Notes under the pieces: model-generated
What the model saw: only the letters and a program-made list of their open reading frames with translations
Told to the model about the DNA's origin: nothing
The model's database searches: none
Shown here: one piece after another, positions 8,165 through 17,695 of the stretch
Position numbering within the stretch: the first letter of the stretch is position 1
Layout: every line of letters starts with the position of its first letter
Source of the DNA: an uncultured Eubacterium sp.
GTDB taxonomy: Bacteria; Bacillota; Clostridia; Lachnospirales; Lachnospiraceae
Assembly: GCA_945946665.1 (NCBI GenBank)
Contig: CAMEWO010000005.1
Location: 1 to 64,000 of the forward strand
Reading direction: 5' to 3'
DNA length: 64,000 nt
Program-made: the position numbers and the translations under genes

Positions 8165-9211
8165 CTATGGGAAGAGTGGAACCATCTGTAAGCCTTCATT
8201 CTCAGGAAGTCCAAACATAATATTCATATTCTGTACTGCCTGTCCCGCTGCACCTTTTACAAGATTATCCAGTGCTCCCATCATGATGAGTCTGTTAGTT
8301 CTTGGCTCAATCTTAAATCCTATATCAACAAAATTGCTTCCCTCTACCCATCTGGTCTCAGGACATACATCTTTATCAAGTACTCTCACAAAATATTCAT
8401 CTTTATAATATTTGTCATATACTGCCTTCACTTCTTCATATGTAACATCCTTAGTAAGATTTGCATAAGCTGTCACAAGAATTCCTCTGTTCATCGGAAC
8501 CAGATGTGGAGTAAATATAAGCTTTAAATCATTTCTGTTGCAGGCATATCCTAGCTGTTCCTCGATCTCAGGAGTATGTCTGTGAGTACCAACCCCATAT
8601 GCTTTCATACTCTCATTTACTTCGCAGAAAAGATTAGCCACCTTTGCTCCTCTTCCTGCACCGGAAGTACCGCTTTTGGCATCAATGATAATTGAATCAG
8701 GATTAATCAGTCCCTCCTTAACACATGGATAAAGAGTTAATATTGATGTAGTTGTATAACAGCCCGGATTAGCAACAATCCTTGTAGAGCTGCTTATCTT
8801 ATCTCTGTTAATCTCACACAGCCCATAAACAGCTTCCTCAATGTACTGTGGGGCCTTGTGTTCCAGCTTATACCACTGTTCATATATTGAAACATCCTTA
8901 AGTCTGAAATCTGCACTTAAGTCAATTATCTTTACCTTATTAAGAATATCCTCATTAACAAGTGATGCACACAATCCCTGTGGTGTTGCAGTAAATATAA
9001 CATCAACCTTGTCTGCCAGTTCCTCCATATTGTCGTCCATACAGGTATCATCAACAAGCTGGAACATATTCCTGTATACATCTGCATATTTCTGGTCAAT
9101 GTAACTTCTTGAGCCATACCAAACCACCTGGGCATCCTTATGTCCGAGAAGAATCCTTACCAGCTCATTGCCTGCATATCCTGTAGAACCGATTATTCCT
9201 ACTTTTATCAT
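8165..9211 (-). CDS. argC: N-acetyl-gamma-glutamyl-phosphate reductase ArgC
   Basis: A 348-residue NADPH-dependent reductase for the third step of arginine synthesis. The Rossmann dinucleotide motif is GSTGYAGNELVRI at residues 7-19. The catalytic cysteine is in VANPGCYTTTSIL near residue 149, and the substrate histidine segment GVGTHRHTPEIEEQL follows. The start is MIKVGIIG at 9211, supported by GGAG eight bases upstream; the longer reading frame to 9256 adds residues not seen in the family. It is the first gene of the argCBD group and is divergent from argG. Confidence 0.95.
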   Translation of the reverse strand: MIKVGIIGSTGYAGNELVRILLGHKDAQVVWYGSRSYIDQKYADVYRNMFQLVDDTCMDDNMEELADKVDVIFTATPQGLCASLVNEDILNKVKIIDLSADFRLKDVSIYEQWYKLEHKAPQYIEEAVYGLCEINRDKISSSTRIVANPGCYTTTSILTLYPCVKEGLINPDSIIIDAKSGTSGAGRGAKVANLFCEVNESMKAYGVGTHRHTPEIEEQLGYACNRNDLKLIFTPHLVPMNRGILVTAYANLTKDVTYEEVKAVYDKYYKDEYFVRVLDKDVCPETRWVEGSNFVDIGFKIEPRTNRLIMMGALDNLVKGAAGQAVQNMNIMFGLPENEGLQMVPLFP

Positions 9212-9334
9212 ACTCTTTTCTCCAATCCTGCCTCTTAACATGTTTGTTATATACATGATATGAATAATAATACATGTTATTTGCGCATAAAAAAATAAAA
9301 CATCATCATATTATGTATTTTCAAAACTTATTAC

Positions 9335-9362
9335 ATTATAACAACTTTTTTATTGATGTAAA
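9335..9362 (-). promoter_or_regulatory. Candidate promoter of argCBD
   Basis: On the minus strand TTTACA (9357-9362) and TATAAT (9335-9340) are separated by 16 bases, a near-consensus housekeeping promoter. It would give a leader of about 115 bases before argC. Confidence 0.6.
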
Positions 9363-9399
9363 TACCTTTTTGAATAAAATTTATATTTATGCATAAATT

Positions 9400-9415
9400 A
9401 TGAATATTCTTGCAT
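9400..9415. promoter_or_regulatory. ARG-box-like sequence in the argC/argG divergent region
   Basis: ATGAATATTCTTGCAT resembles the ArgR/AhrC half-site pattern TGAAT...ATTCA in its left half but matches only partly on the right. It lies between the divergent argC and argG promoters, where an arginine repressor would be expected to bind. The assignment rests on position and partial match only. Confidence 0.35.
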
Positions 9416-9432
9416 ATAATACATATTTACTA

Positions 9433-9461
9433 TTGCATTTTTACGGCTAATAGATTATCAT
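9433..9461 (+). promoter_or_regulatory. Candidate promoter of argG
   Basis: TTGCAT (9433-9438) and TATCAT (9456-9461) are spaced by 17 bases and face argG. The match is fair, not strong. A further TATAAT at 9415-9420 lacks a good upstream box. Confidence 0.4.
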
Positions 9462-9550
9462 TATCTGCGATGAGTTTATTCTTAAGGTAAATAGGTAATT
9501 TACACTAATAAAGAGTAAACATAATTGATTAATCAGGAGGAATACGAATT

Positions 9551-10771
9551 ATGAAAGAAAAGGTTATATTAGCCTATTCAGGAGGACTTGATACAACTGC
9601 TATCATTCCATGGCTTAAAGAAACCTATGGTTATGATGTTATCTGTGTATGTGCTGACTGCGGTCAGGAGGAAGAACTTAAGGGACTTGATGAGAGAGCA
9701 ATCTCATGTGGTGCTTCTAAGCTCTATATTGAAGATATCACAGATGAATTCTGTGAGAATTACATAATGCCTTGTGTTAAGGCTCATGCTGTATATGAGA
9801 ACAAGTATCTTCTTGGAACTTCAATGGCAAGACCTCTTATCGCAAAAAGACTTGTTGAAATTGCCCGTAAAGAGGGAGCTGTTGCTATATGTCATGGTGC
9901 CACAGGTAAAGGAAACGACCAGATTCGTTTTGAGCTTACAATCAAGGCTCTTGCTCCAGATATTAAGATTATTGCTCCTTGGAGGGATGATAAGTGGACT
10001 CTCCAGTCACGTGAGGATGAGATTGAATACTGCAGACAGCATGGCATCCATCTTCCATTCAGTACAGATTCAAGCTACAGTCGTGACCGTAACATCTGGC
10101 ATATAAGCCATGAAGGTCTTGAACTGGAAGATCCAGCTAACGAGCCAAACTACAAGCATCTTCTTGTTACAGAAGTAACTCCGGAAGAAGCTCCTGATAA
10201 ACCAGAATATGTTACAATGACATTTGAAAAAGGTGTACCAACATCTGTTAATGGTAAAACAATGAAGGTTTCTGATATCATCCGTGAGCTTAACCGCCTG
10301 GGTGCAAAGCACGGTATTGGTATAATTGATATCGTTGAGAACCGTGTTGTTGGTATGAAATCCCGTGGTGTATATGAAACACCTGGCGGAACAATCCTCT
10401 ACGAAGCTCACCAGCAGCTTGAGGAGTTAATCCTTGACCGTGATACAGCAGCTGTTAAACAGGATCTTGGAAACAAATTTGCACAGGTTGTCTATGAAGG
10501 AAAATGGGAGACACCTCTGCGTGAAGCAATACAGGCATTTGTTGATGTGACACAGGAATACGTAACAGGTGAAGTTAGGTTCAAGCTTTACAAAGGTAAT
10601 ATCATTAAAGCAGGTACAACTTCTCCGTATTCACTTTACAACGAGTCAATCGCTTCATTTAAGACTGGTGACCTGTATGACCACCACGATGCTGAAGGCT
10701 TCATCAATCTGTTCGGACTTTCACTGAAGGTAAGAGCCATGAAGAAGGAAGAGAACGAAAAGAAGATGTAA
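9551..10771 (+). CDS. argG: Argininosuccinate synthase ArgG
   Basis: A 406-residue enzyme that joins citrulline and aspartate using ATP. The N-type PP-loop [15 protein letters not shown] lies at about residues 8-22, and [16 protein letters not shown] near 115-130 is the citrulline/aspartate-binding segment. The C-terminal region ([21 protein letters not shown]) is typical. AGGAGG lies 10 bases upstream of the ATG. The gene is divergent from argCBD. The next step, argH, is not in the window. A stem-loop follows at 10818-10853. Confidence 0.97.
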   Translation: MKEKVILAYSGGLDTTAIIPWLKETYGYDVICVCADCGQEEELKGLDERAISCGASKLYIEDITDEFCENYIMPCVKAHAVYENKYLLGTSMARPLIAKRLVEIARKEGAVAICHGATGKGNDQIRFELTIKALAPDIKIIAPWRDDKWTLQSREDEIEYCRQHGIHLPFSTDSSYSRDRNIWHISHEGLELEDPANEPNYKHLLVTEVTPEEAPDKPEYVTMTFEKGVPTSVNGKTMKVSDIIRELNRLGAKHGIGIIDIVENRVVGMKSRGVYETPGGTILYEAHQQLEELILDRDTAAVKQDLGNKFAQVVYEGKWETPLREAIQAFVDVTQEYVTGEVRFKLYKGNIIKAGTTSPYSLYNESIASFKTGDLYDHHDAEGFINLFGLSLKVRAMKKEENEKKM

Positions 10772-10817
10772 TACATATGTATCACACATCTAATACTATT
10801 ACTTAAGATAAATACCA

Positions 10818-10853
10818 CCCAATAACTGTTTGTTCCCTAAAACAGTTATTGGG
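10818..10853. terminator. Stem-loop terminator between argG and the hybrid kinase gene
   Basis: CCCAATAACTGTTT (10818-10831) pairs with AAACAGTTATTGGG (10840-10853) over 14 bp with an 8-base loop. It sits between two convergent genes. The T-run after it is weak on plus (CATTCGTT), so efficiency is uncertain. Confidence 0.65.
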
Positions 10854-10867
10854 CATTCGTTATAATA

Positions 10868-13800
10868 TCACTCTGTATATGTAGTTCTTAATACTTTACA
10901 GATATCAAGTATATCCTCCATGGCTACATCTGCCACCTTGGCACGAAGGCTGGTAACCAGTTCCACACAATTCTGTGGGACTCTGGTTCCAGCTATTTTT
11001 TTCATAGCCTGGTCCATGCCGTCAATATCATAAGAATTAACAGCCTCTTCAAGACTGGTAATATACTGATCGAACACTTCCTTCGTTACTTCTTCTTTAT
11101 TCTCGTTGCCTGACTCGCCGTAGGTCTTTAACACATCTTTAAAGCTTTCAAAATAAGTAAGAAGTTTAGGAGTCTTCTCTTTAAGATAATCTATATCCTG
11201 CCTGTCTCCATGTTCTTCCATATCAAGGAACATATCAGACAGCTGGTATGCGCCAATCATTCTTGCAGAATTCTTAAGAGCATGAACCTCTATTGTATAA
11301 TCCCTTACCATATTATCTTCAAGGCACTTCTTCAGCTTATTAATCTTCTCATCAATAATAGTATAGAAATTAGCCAGCATATCAAAATACAGCTGCTTTG
11401 AGCCAACATATCTTATACCGCCTTCCACATCTATATTATTAAGCTTTGGAAGGTTCTTTGAAGCATCTTCTGCAGTAAATGCATTAGGGAGTTCTTCTTT
11501 ATCCTTCTGCTCCAGAGGAATAATGTACTGCTCAGGAAGCCATTTCTTAAGCTTTGCACACATATCCTTCACATCAATTGGCTTAGACAGGAAATCATCC
11601 ATTCCAATCTCTAAGAATTCATTCTTGGCTTCAACAACAGCATTGGCTGTAAGTGCAACAATAGGAACATGCTTGCCATTAACCTTTTCAAGCTTTCTGA
11701 TTTCCTGTGTTGTTTCGATACCATCCATTTCTGGCATCATGTGATCCATGAATATAATGTCATAATCAGCGCTATTATATTTATCCAGTGCTTCTCTTCC
11801 GCTCTGTGCAAGATCCAGCTTCATATTAAGAGGCTCAAGAATTCCCTGGGCAACTAAAAGATTAATCTCACTGTCATCAACAACCATAACCCTTGCATCT
11901 GGTGCTGTGAAATCAAACTCATTTGCAGTATCCGACTTTGATGCTGCCACCTCATGATTAACAGCATTACAGAAATTAAGAGTATAAACAGGTTTATTCA
12001 CATATGTAACCTTCTGATAATACTTTTCATTACTAATAGGCTTTTCACTCTTTAAAGGATTACGGATAATACATAACTCACTTATCCTGTCAGTGTAGTC
12101 AGATATTTCATCCTTAAGACTATTGTATGCTTTGATATCAGCAAAGAAACGTCCAACAGTCATATCAGAACTCTTAAATGAATCAAAATCAACATACTCA
12201 AAGCCATACTCTTTTGCAAGCTTCCTGAAGGATTCCTCCAACACTTTAGAATTAAACACTCCGGTAATAAACAAATTATCTCCTGAATTATTATCTTTAA
12301 TAGCTACCGCCTGCTCCGGATTCACAATCTTCTGACTAATTGTAAAGAAGAAATCTGAACCCTTTCCATACTCGCTGGTAAGTTTTATCTCTCCTCCCAT
12401 CATGGCAACAAGCTGTCTTGATATAGACAATCCCAGTCCTGTTCCTTCTTTCTGATGGTTCTTCTTACTGTTAACCTGCTGGTATGACTCGAACAGCTTA
12501 GCCTTATCCTCTTCCTTAATTCCCTGTCCACTATCCTGCACAGACATATACAGCGATACTTCGTTATCTGTCTTTGCAGCTATACTTATTGTGAGCTTAA
12601 CATATCCTTCATCAGTAAACTTTACAGCATTATTGAGAAGATTAATTAAAATCTGCCGTATTCTCAATGAATCTCCATACAACATCTTAGGAAGGTTAGC
12701 ATCAATATCAAATACAAGGTCAACATTCTTCTCAGAAAGACGTGAAAGAAACATCATTCCCAAATCACTTAACATGGACATTGGTTCATACTCTCCGTCC
12801 ACAAGTTCCATCTTTCCAGATTCAATCTTGGAGAAATCAAGAATATCGTTGATAATTCCAAGAAGAGCTTTGCCGGAATTCTTGATATTAATAAGATACT
12901 CCATATCCTGTTTTGGCAGATTTTCTCTTAGAAGTATGTCTGTCATACCCACAATTGCATTCATTGGAGTTCTGATTTCATGGGACATATTAGACAGGAA
13001 AGCACTTTTCGCCATATTAGCCCGCTCAGCCTGTTCCTTTAATCCCTTCATAATATCGTTCTGCTCTTTAATCTGCCTGTACTGGTGATAATTCTCTGTG
13101 AAATCAGTAAGAATATACATCTTGCCATACAATGTACTGTCAGAGGATATCATGCGGCTTGCTACATCATAAACTTCTCCATTCTTAAACAGCTTTTCCT
13201 TATTAATTATGTAATTATCCAGTTCATTCAATATATCTGTATACTGCTTTTTATTATCAAGTTCACCATATATATGCTTTGCCCTGTTATTGTAATACAG
13301 AACTGTTGACTCATTATCAAGAACAATCAATCCATCATCAAGGTCATCCACTGCCAAGTCTTTAGCCACAGTAATTGTATCAAACAACTTATCCCTAAAC
13401 AAAGAGATTGAAAAAATAAGAGTAGCAACCAGATATCCAATCAGAGTAGTATCATATCCCCTTGATATCCCTGTTAAAAACATAATATAGCAGAAATATA
13501 AGAATATACATACAAATATAATCTTCTTAATCTGATTCTTAACAATGGCAAGTGTGGTATGCCTATACCTATATATACATGCAAGAAACATTACAATTAT
13601 ATAAACCGCCATAAGAACACTGTATGTCCAGTATAACACTCCATGTTCCAGAACCACATGTGGGAACAGCCCTTCATGAACAAACCTGACACTGGTGTAA
13701 TACAGGGTGTTATATTTATAGGTAAGAACACTGATTGTTACTAAAAGATGAATTGCAATCAGTATGTTTGTCAACACTTTAGGAATCTTAACCTTACAGT

Positions 13801-14056
13801 ATGAAAAACAAAATAAAAGCATGGCAATAGTAATTACCGGCTTTCCAATATAAGAAACCTGAATTGCAAACATTGCCTCATCGAGGTTAGTAGCCTTAAG
13901 TTCAAACATATATCCGACAAAATCAATAATCGTTCCGACATAAAGCATTAACATATAATTCTGCTGTTTTGATGGCTTCTGTTTAAGAATAAACAAAGTA
14001 CCAAGAAACAGGGTTATTAATCCAAAATACTGTATTAATATTAAAAAAGTATGCAA
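10868..14056 (-). CDS. Hybrid sensor histidine kinase (7TM, PAS-like, HisKA, HATPase, receiver, Hpt)
   Basis: A 1062-residue multi-domain signalling kinase. About seven hydrophobic segments occupy residues 1-220, in the style of the 7TM histidine-kinase input domain. A PAS-like region follows (about 235-320, DGLIVLDNESTVLYYNNRA). The phosphorylated histidine is in SNMSHEIRTPMNAIVG near 357. The ATPase domain shows NLLNNAVKFTDEGYV and GTGLGLSISRQLVAMMGG. The receiver has VMVVDDSEINLLVAQG and its phospho-aspartate in DIIFMDHMMPEMDG near 769. A C-terminal Hpt domain carries HALKNSARMIGAYQL, histidine near 925. The start codon is TTG at 14056, eight bases after GGGAGAATAG. The EAL gene lies just upstream, so the two may be co-transcribed. 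The ligand is unknown. Confidence 0.93.
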   Translation of the reverse strand: MHTFLILIQYFGLITLFLGTLFILKQKPSKQQNYMLMLYVGTIIDFVGYMFELKATNLDEAMFAIQVSYIGKPVITIAMLLFCFSYCKVKIPKVLTNILIAIHLLVTISVLTYKYNTLYYTSVRFVHEGLFPHVVLEHGVLYWTYSVLMAVYIIVMFLACIYRYRHTTLAIVKNQIKKIIFVCIFLYFCYIMFLTGISRGYDTTLIGYLVATLIFSISLFRDKLFDTITVAKDLAVDDLDDGLIVLDNESTVLYYNNRAKHIYGELDNKKQYTDILNELDNYIINKEKLFKNGEVYDVASRMISSDSTLYGKMYILTDFTENYHQYRQIKEQNDIMKGLKEQAERANMAKSAFLSNMSHEIRTPMNAIVGMTDILLRENLPKQDMEYLINIKNSGKALLGIINDILDFSKIESGKMELVDGEYEPMSMLSDLGMMFLSRLSEKNVDLVFDIDANLPKMLYGDSLRIRQILINLLNNAVKFTDEGYVKLTISIAAKTDNEVSLYMSVQDSGQGIKEEDKAKLFESYQQVNSKKNHQKEGTGLGLSISRQLVAMMGGEIKLTSEYGKGSDFFFTISQKIVNPEQAVAIKDNNSGDNLFITGVFNSKVLEESFRKLAKEYGFEYVDFDSFKSSDMTVGRFFADIKAYNSLKDEISDYTDRISELCIIRNPLKSEKPISNEKYYQKVTYVNKPVYTLNFCNAVNHEVAASKSDTANEFDFTAPDARVMVVDDSEINLLVAQGILEPLNMKLDLAQSGREALDKYNSADYDIIFMDHMMPEMDGIETTQEIRKLEKVNGKHVPIVALTANAVVEAKNEFLEIGMDDFLSKPIDVKDMCAKLKKWLPEQYIIPLEQKDKEELPNAFTAEDASKNLPKLNNIDVEGGIRYVGSKQLYFDMLANFYTIIDEKINKLKKCLEDNMVRDYTIEVHALKNSARMIGAYQLSDMFLDMEEHGDRQDIDYLKEKTPKLLTYFESFKDVLKTYGESGNENKEEVTKEVFDQYITSLEEAVNSYDIDGMDQAMKKIAGTRVPQNCVELVTSLRAKVADVAMEDILDICKVLRTTYTE

Positions 14057-14104
14057 AACTATTCTCCCTTTCCATATTTAAACGGCACAATATGCAATAA
14101 AAAC

Positions 14105-16198
14105 TTAAGAATCTCTGGCAACAAGCTGGGCAAATTCTTCTGCAGGCATTGGTTTAGCATAATAATAGCCCTGAATCATATCGCAATTTTCCTTGACAAG
14201 GAAGTCAATCTGGTCCTTAACCTCAACACCTTCTGCCACAACCTTCATCTTCATTGATTTAGCCAGCTTGATAACACTGCTTACAATGAGCTTGCCCTTA
14301 TCATCATATCCCTCTCCTACAAAGAAATCTCTGTCAATCTTAACCACGTCAAGAGGAAGTTCCTTTAAAGTATTAAGAGATGAATATCCTGAGCCAAAAT
14401 CATCCATGGAAATAACAAAACCATGAGTCTTAAGATGATCTATAACGCTAACAAGCTGACTCTTATTTTCAATGAAAGCACTCTCTGTAACCTCAATCTC
14501 AACCATCTTATGCTCAATTCCATATGAATCAATTATTCCACATATATTATGGACAATATCATCCTGTGCAAAATGTACTCTTGAAAGATTAACCGAAACT
14601 GGTACTGTCTTCATACCCTTAAGCTTCCATTCAGCCTGCTGCTTGGCTACACTTGCAAACATATAATCATCCAGCTTTGTAATAAATCCATTCTTTTCAA
14701 AAAGCGGAATGAATCTTCCCGGAGGAATAATACCTTCAGTAGGACTATTCCATCTTACAAGGGCCTCTGCTGCCACAAGCCTGTTATCTACCGGGTCGTA
14801 CTTTGGCTGGTAATATACAATAAACTCACCATTGCGAAGAGCCTGTTCCATGGAATCCTCAACTTTTCTCTCCCACATCTGCTCATCAATCAACGCCTTT
14901 GAGAAGAAAGTAACATTGTTGTCTGTTGAATTGCCAAGATTACTTGTTGCCGCCTCAAAAGCATAATTATAAGCCTGCTCGATATTAATATTCTTTCTGT
15001 CTTTTTCATTACACAGGTTACATACGCACCCGCTGTCACGCAACTCAGTGCCATGCTCACCTATATGCTCCATGTGACTGCCTTGAATTACATAAGCCCC
15101 AATAGAGAAGAATAATCTCTGATCAGATTTTAATCCCATAAGTTCAACTACAATATTATTGACCCTTGAGACAAATGAATCTTTATCAGTATATCTTAAC
15201 AGAAGGGCAAAGTCAGCATCTGAATGTCTTGCATATATCTCATCCTTGTCCAGCTTAACCTTAAAATAACCTGCAATTAATCTAACAATCTCTTCTCCGG
15301 CTTCCATTCCATAGCATGAACAATAATTCCTGTATTTGTTAAGATGAATTGCTACAACTACATAATCTTTTCTCCTGTTAGCCCTGCTCTGAAAGATTCT
15401 TGCCCCCTGTACCAGAAAATATGTCCAGCTGTTACCACCTGATTCAACATCGGTAAATAACTGACTTGCAACACGCTTCTGACTTCTAATATTACTAATA
15501 AAATTAAGGAATACAACAAACAGAACAATCAGTACAAGTATAACAGAAATCACTGCAACTGCGGAAATATATATGGTCTCCTGCATTCTGATAAAGAAAA
15601 GCTCCCTCACATATATCTTTCCATTACCAGACGTCAAAGGATACTCAAACCAGCATGCTGTCCTCAATGCATCCTTATCTCTGAAATCATATTTTTCACC
15701 AGGTCTTGTTTTGTTCATTTCACTCATCAAATCAGACATAATCTTTATGAAGTCAAGGTTAAAATCAGCCTGTGATACAACTGTCTCTCCGCGCCTGTCC
15801 TGGTAAAAATCATATTCTGTACCATAATCAAGGTGAATTCTTGACTCAAAATCAGGAAAATCAATTCCTGTTCTATATAATACATTGTAATTATTGTCTG
15901 TCACACAGATTTCCTCATCATCATTCAGGTATCCCTTCAATGATTCAATAATCTGTGATGGTTCTTCTGATTCAGCCAATCTGGAATTATATGCTCTCTC
16001 AATTCTGTCACAGTTTTCCTTTAGCTGCCCCATCCTCATACTGGTAACACAGTCTGTAAATAGGGATACTATACCAAACATAAGACTGACCAGTATTACA
16101 GTAGATATTACAAACATACATACAACAGGCCATACACTTCTTTTATATAATTTACCAAATGCTTTAGTACTGCTGCTACAATTAGAAACATTCTCCAT
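14105..16198 (-). CDS. Membrane EAL-domain c-di-GMP phosphodiesterase with degenerate GGDEF domain
   Basis: A 697-residue protein. One membrane segment lies near residues 20-42 and another near 205-230, enclosing an extracytoplasmic sensor region. The GGDEF position near residue 324 reads HSDADF, so cyclase activity is unlikely. The EAL domain (about 440-690) keeps the catalytic set: EALVRW, VSVNLSR, EIEVTES, DDFGSGYSSL, KIDRDF, AEGVEV and QGYYYAKPMP. It should hydrolyse cyclic di-GMP. A cysteine cluster SGCVCNLCNEK sits near residue 391 in the degenerate domain and may bind metal or sense redox state. The gene precedes the hybrid kinase by about 50 bases. Confidence 0.92.
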   Translation of the reverse strand: MENVSNCSSSTKAFGKLYKRSVWPVVCMFVISTVILVSLMFGIVSLFTDCVTSMRMGQLKENCDRIERAYNSRLAESEEPSQIIESLKGYLNDDEEICVTDNNYNVLYRTGIDFPDFESRIHLDYGTEYDFYQDRRGETVVSQADFNLDFIKIMSDLMSEMNKTRPGEKYDFRDKDALRTACWFEYPLTSGNGKIYVRELFFIRMQETIYISAVAVISVILVLIVLFVVFLNFISNIRSQKRVASQLFTDVESGGNSWTYFLVQGARIFQSRANRRKDYVVVAIHLNKYRNYCSCYGMEAGEEIVRLIAGYFKVKLDKDEIYARHSDADFALLLRYTDKDSFVSRVNNIVVELMGLKSDQRLFFSIGAYVIQGSHMEHIGEHGTELRDSGCVCNLCNEKDRKNINIEQAYNYAFEAATSNLGNSTDNNVTFFSKALIDEQMWERKVEDSMEQALRNGEFIVYYQPKYDPVDNRLVAAEALVRWNSPTEGIIPPGRFIPLFEKNGFITKLDDYMFASVAKQQAEWKLKGMKTVPVSVNLSRVHFAQDDIVHNICGIIDSYGIEHKMVEIEVTESAFIENKSQLVSVIDHLKTHGFVISMDDFGSGYSSLNTLKELPLDVVKIDRDFFVGEGYDDKGKLIVSSVIKLAKSMKMKVVAEGVEVKDQIDFLVKENCDMIQGYYYAKPMPAEEFAQLVARDS

Positions 16199-16310
16199 AA
16201 GATTCGCCTCTGTTATTTAATCCTTGTTTATCAGTTATCAAAGTAAAAACTAGGACAAAAGTATCAATCCTACTTATATCATATTATAACAAAATCTGAC
16301 AAAATACAAC

Positions 16311-16347
16311 AAAAAAGCTTTGGCATGTATAATATCATGCCAAAGCT
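16311..16347 (-). terminator. Intrinsic terminator after glyA
   Basis: AGCTTTGGCATG (16316-16327) and CATGCCAAAGCT (16336-16347) form a 12-bp perfect stem. Read on minus, the stem is followed by a run of T (complement of 16311-16315). It lies in the 234-base gap between glyA and the EAL gene. The rest of that gap is AT-rich and probably holds the EAL-gene promoter. Confidence 0.85.
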
Positions 16348-16432
16348 CGATAAAAAAACATTAATTTAGCGCTATGTACAACCCAAATGTACTTAATAAA
16401 GATTATAAATCACACTGTCTCACCAGCAAAAT

Positions 16433-17674
16433 TTACTCATATAAAGGATACTTGTCAGTAAGTCCCTTAACAAGTTCAACTGCCTTTGCCTTATTAGCAT
16501 CAACGTCATCAACAAGAAGAGCAATAGCCTCTGCCACAACATCCATATCTGCTGTATTGAATCCTCTTGTAGTTACAGCAGCTGTACCAAGTCTGATACC
16601 ACTTGTAACAAATGGTGATGCAGGATCATTAGGAATAGTGTTCTTATTACATGTAATGTTAGCAGCATCAAGAAGCTTCTCCACTTCCTTACCTGTAACA
16701 CCTTTACTGATAAGATTAACAAGCATAAGGTGATTATCTGTTCCACCTGATACAATATCAAAGCCTCTGCTCATGAGGCCCTTACATAATGCCTGGGCAT
16801 TATCTACAATATTCTTGGCATATACTTTGAATTCTGGCTGTAATGCTTCCTTAAGACATACTGCCTTACCAGCAATAACATGCATAAGAGGACCACCCTG
16901 GATTCCTGGGAAAACTGCCTTGTTAAACTTAAACTTCTCAGCATTCTCAGCAGATGAAAGAATCATTCCACCTCTTGGTCCGCGAAGAGTCTTGTGAGTT
17001 GTTGTTGTTGTAACATCTGCATATGGAATTGGGCTTGGATGCTGTCCACCAGCAACAAGACCAGCAATATGTGCCATATCAACCATCAGGTAAGCGCCTA
17101 CTTCATCACAGATTTCCCTGAACTTCTTAAAATCAATTACTCTGGCATATGCAGAAGCACCTGCAATAATCATCTTAGGTCTGCATTCCTTAGCAATTCT
17201 TAAAACCTCATCATAATCTATAAATCCTTCAGATGTAACTCCATAAGGAACAATGTTAAAATACTTTCCTGAGATATTAACTGGTGAACCGTGTGAAAGA
17301 TGTCCTCCACAGTCAAGGCTCATACCCATTACTGTATCTCCCGGCTCAACCATTGCAAAGAATGCTGCAAGGTTAGCCTGTGCTCCTGAATGAGGCTGTA
17401 CATTGGCATACTCACAGCCAAAAAGCTCTTTAGCTCTCTCAATAGCAAGAGTCTCAACAACGTCAACATACTCACAGCCACCGTAATATCTCTTTCCTGG
17501 ATATCCTTCAGCGTATTTGTTAGTAAGAGGGCTTCCCATGGCAGCCATAACAGCCTTGCTTACAAGGTTCTCTGAAGCAATAAGCTCAATGTGACTCCTC
17601 TGTCTTCCCAGCTCATCATCCATTGCCTTGGCAACTTCTGGATCGTAATTCAACACTTCATCAAATGAATACAT
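16433..17674 (-). CDS. glyA: Serine hydroxymethyltransferase GlyA
   Basis: A 413-residue pyridoxal-phosphate enzyme that interconverts serine and glycine and supplies one-carbon units. N-terminal [18 protein letters not shown] and the [17 protein letters not shown] segment are family hallmarks. The cofactor lysine is in [16 protein letters not shown] near residue 226. GGGAGGTACATA precedes the ATG. It begins only 21 bases after the stop of the chemotaxis receptor gene on the same strand, an unusual pairing. A terminator follows at 16311-16347. Confidence 0.97.
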   Translation of the reverse strand: MYSFDEVLNYDPEVAKAMDDELGRQRSHIELIASENLVSKAVMAAMGSPLTNKYAEGYPGKRYYGGCEYVDVVETLAIERAKELFGCEYANVQPHSGAQANLAAFFAMVEPGDTVMGMSLDCGGHLSHGSPVNISGKYFNIVPYGVTSEGFIDYDEVLRIAKECRPKMIIAGASAYARVIDFKKFREICDEVGAYLMVDMAHIAGLVAGGQHPSPIPYADVTTTTTHKTLRGPRGGMILSSAENAEKFKFNKAVFPGIQGGPLMHVIAGKAVCLKEALQPEFKVYAKNIVDNAQALCKGLMSRGFDIVSGGTDNHLMLVNLISKGVTGKEVEKLLDAANITCNKNTIPNDPASPFVTSGIRLGTAAVTTRGFNTADMDVVAEAIALLVDDVDANKAKAVELVKGLTDKYPLYE

Positions 17675-17695
17675 TATGTACCTCCCAAGTATTAA

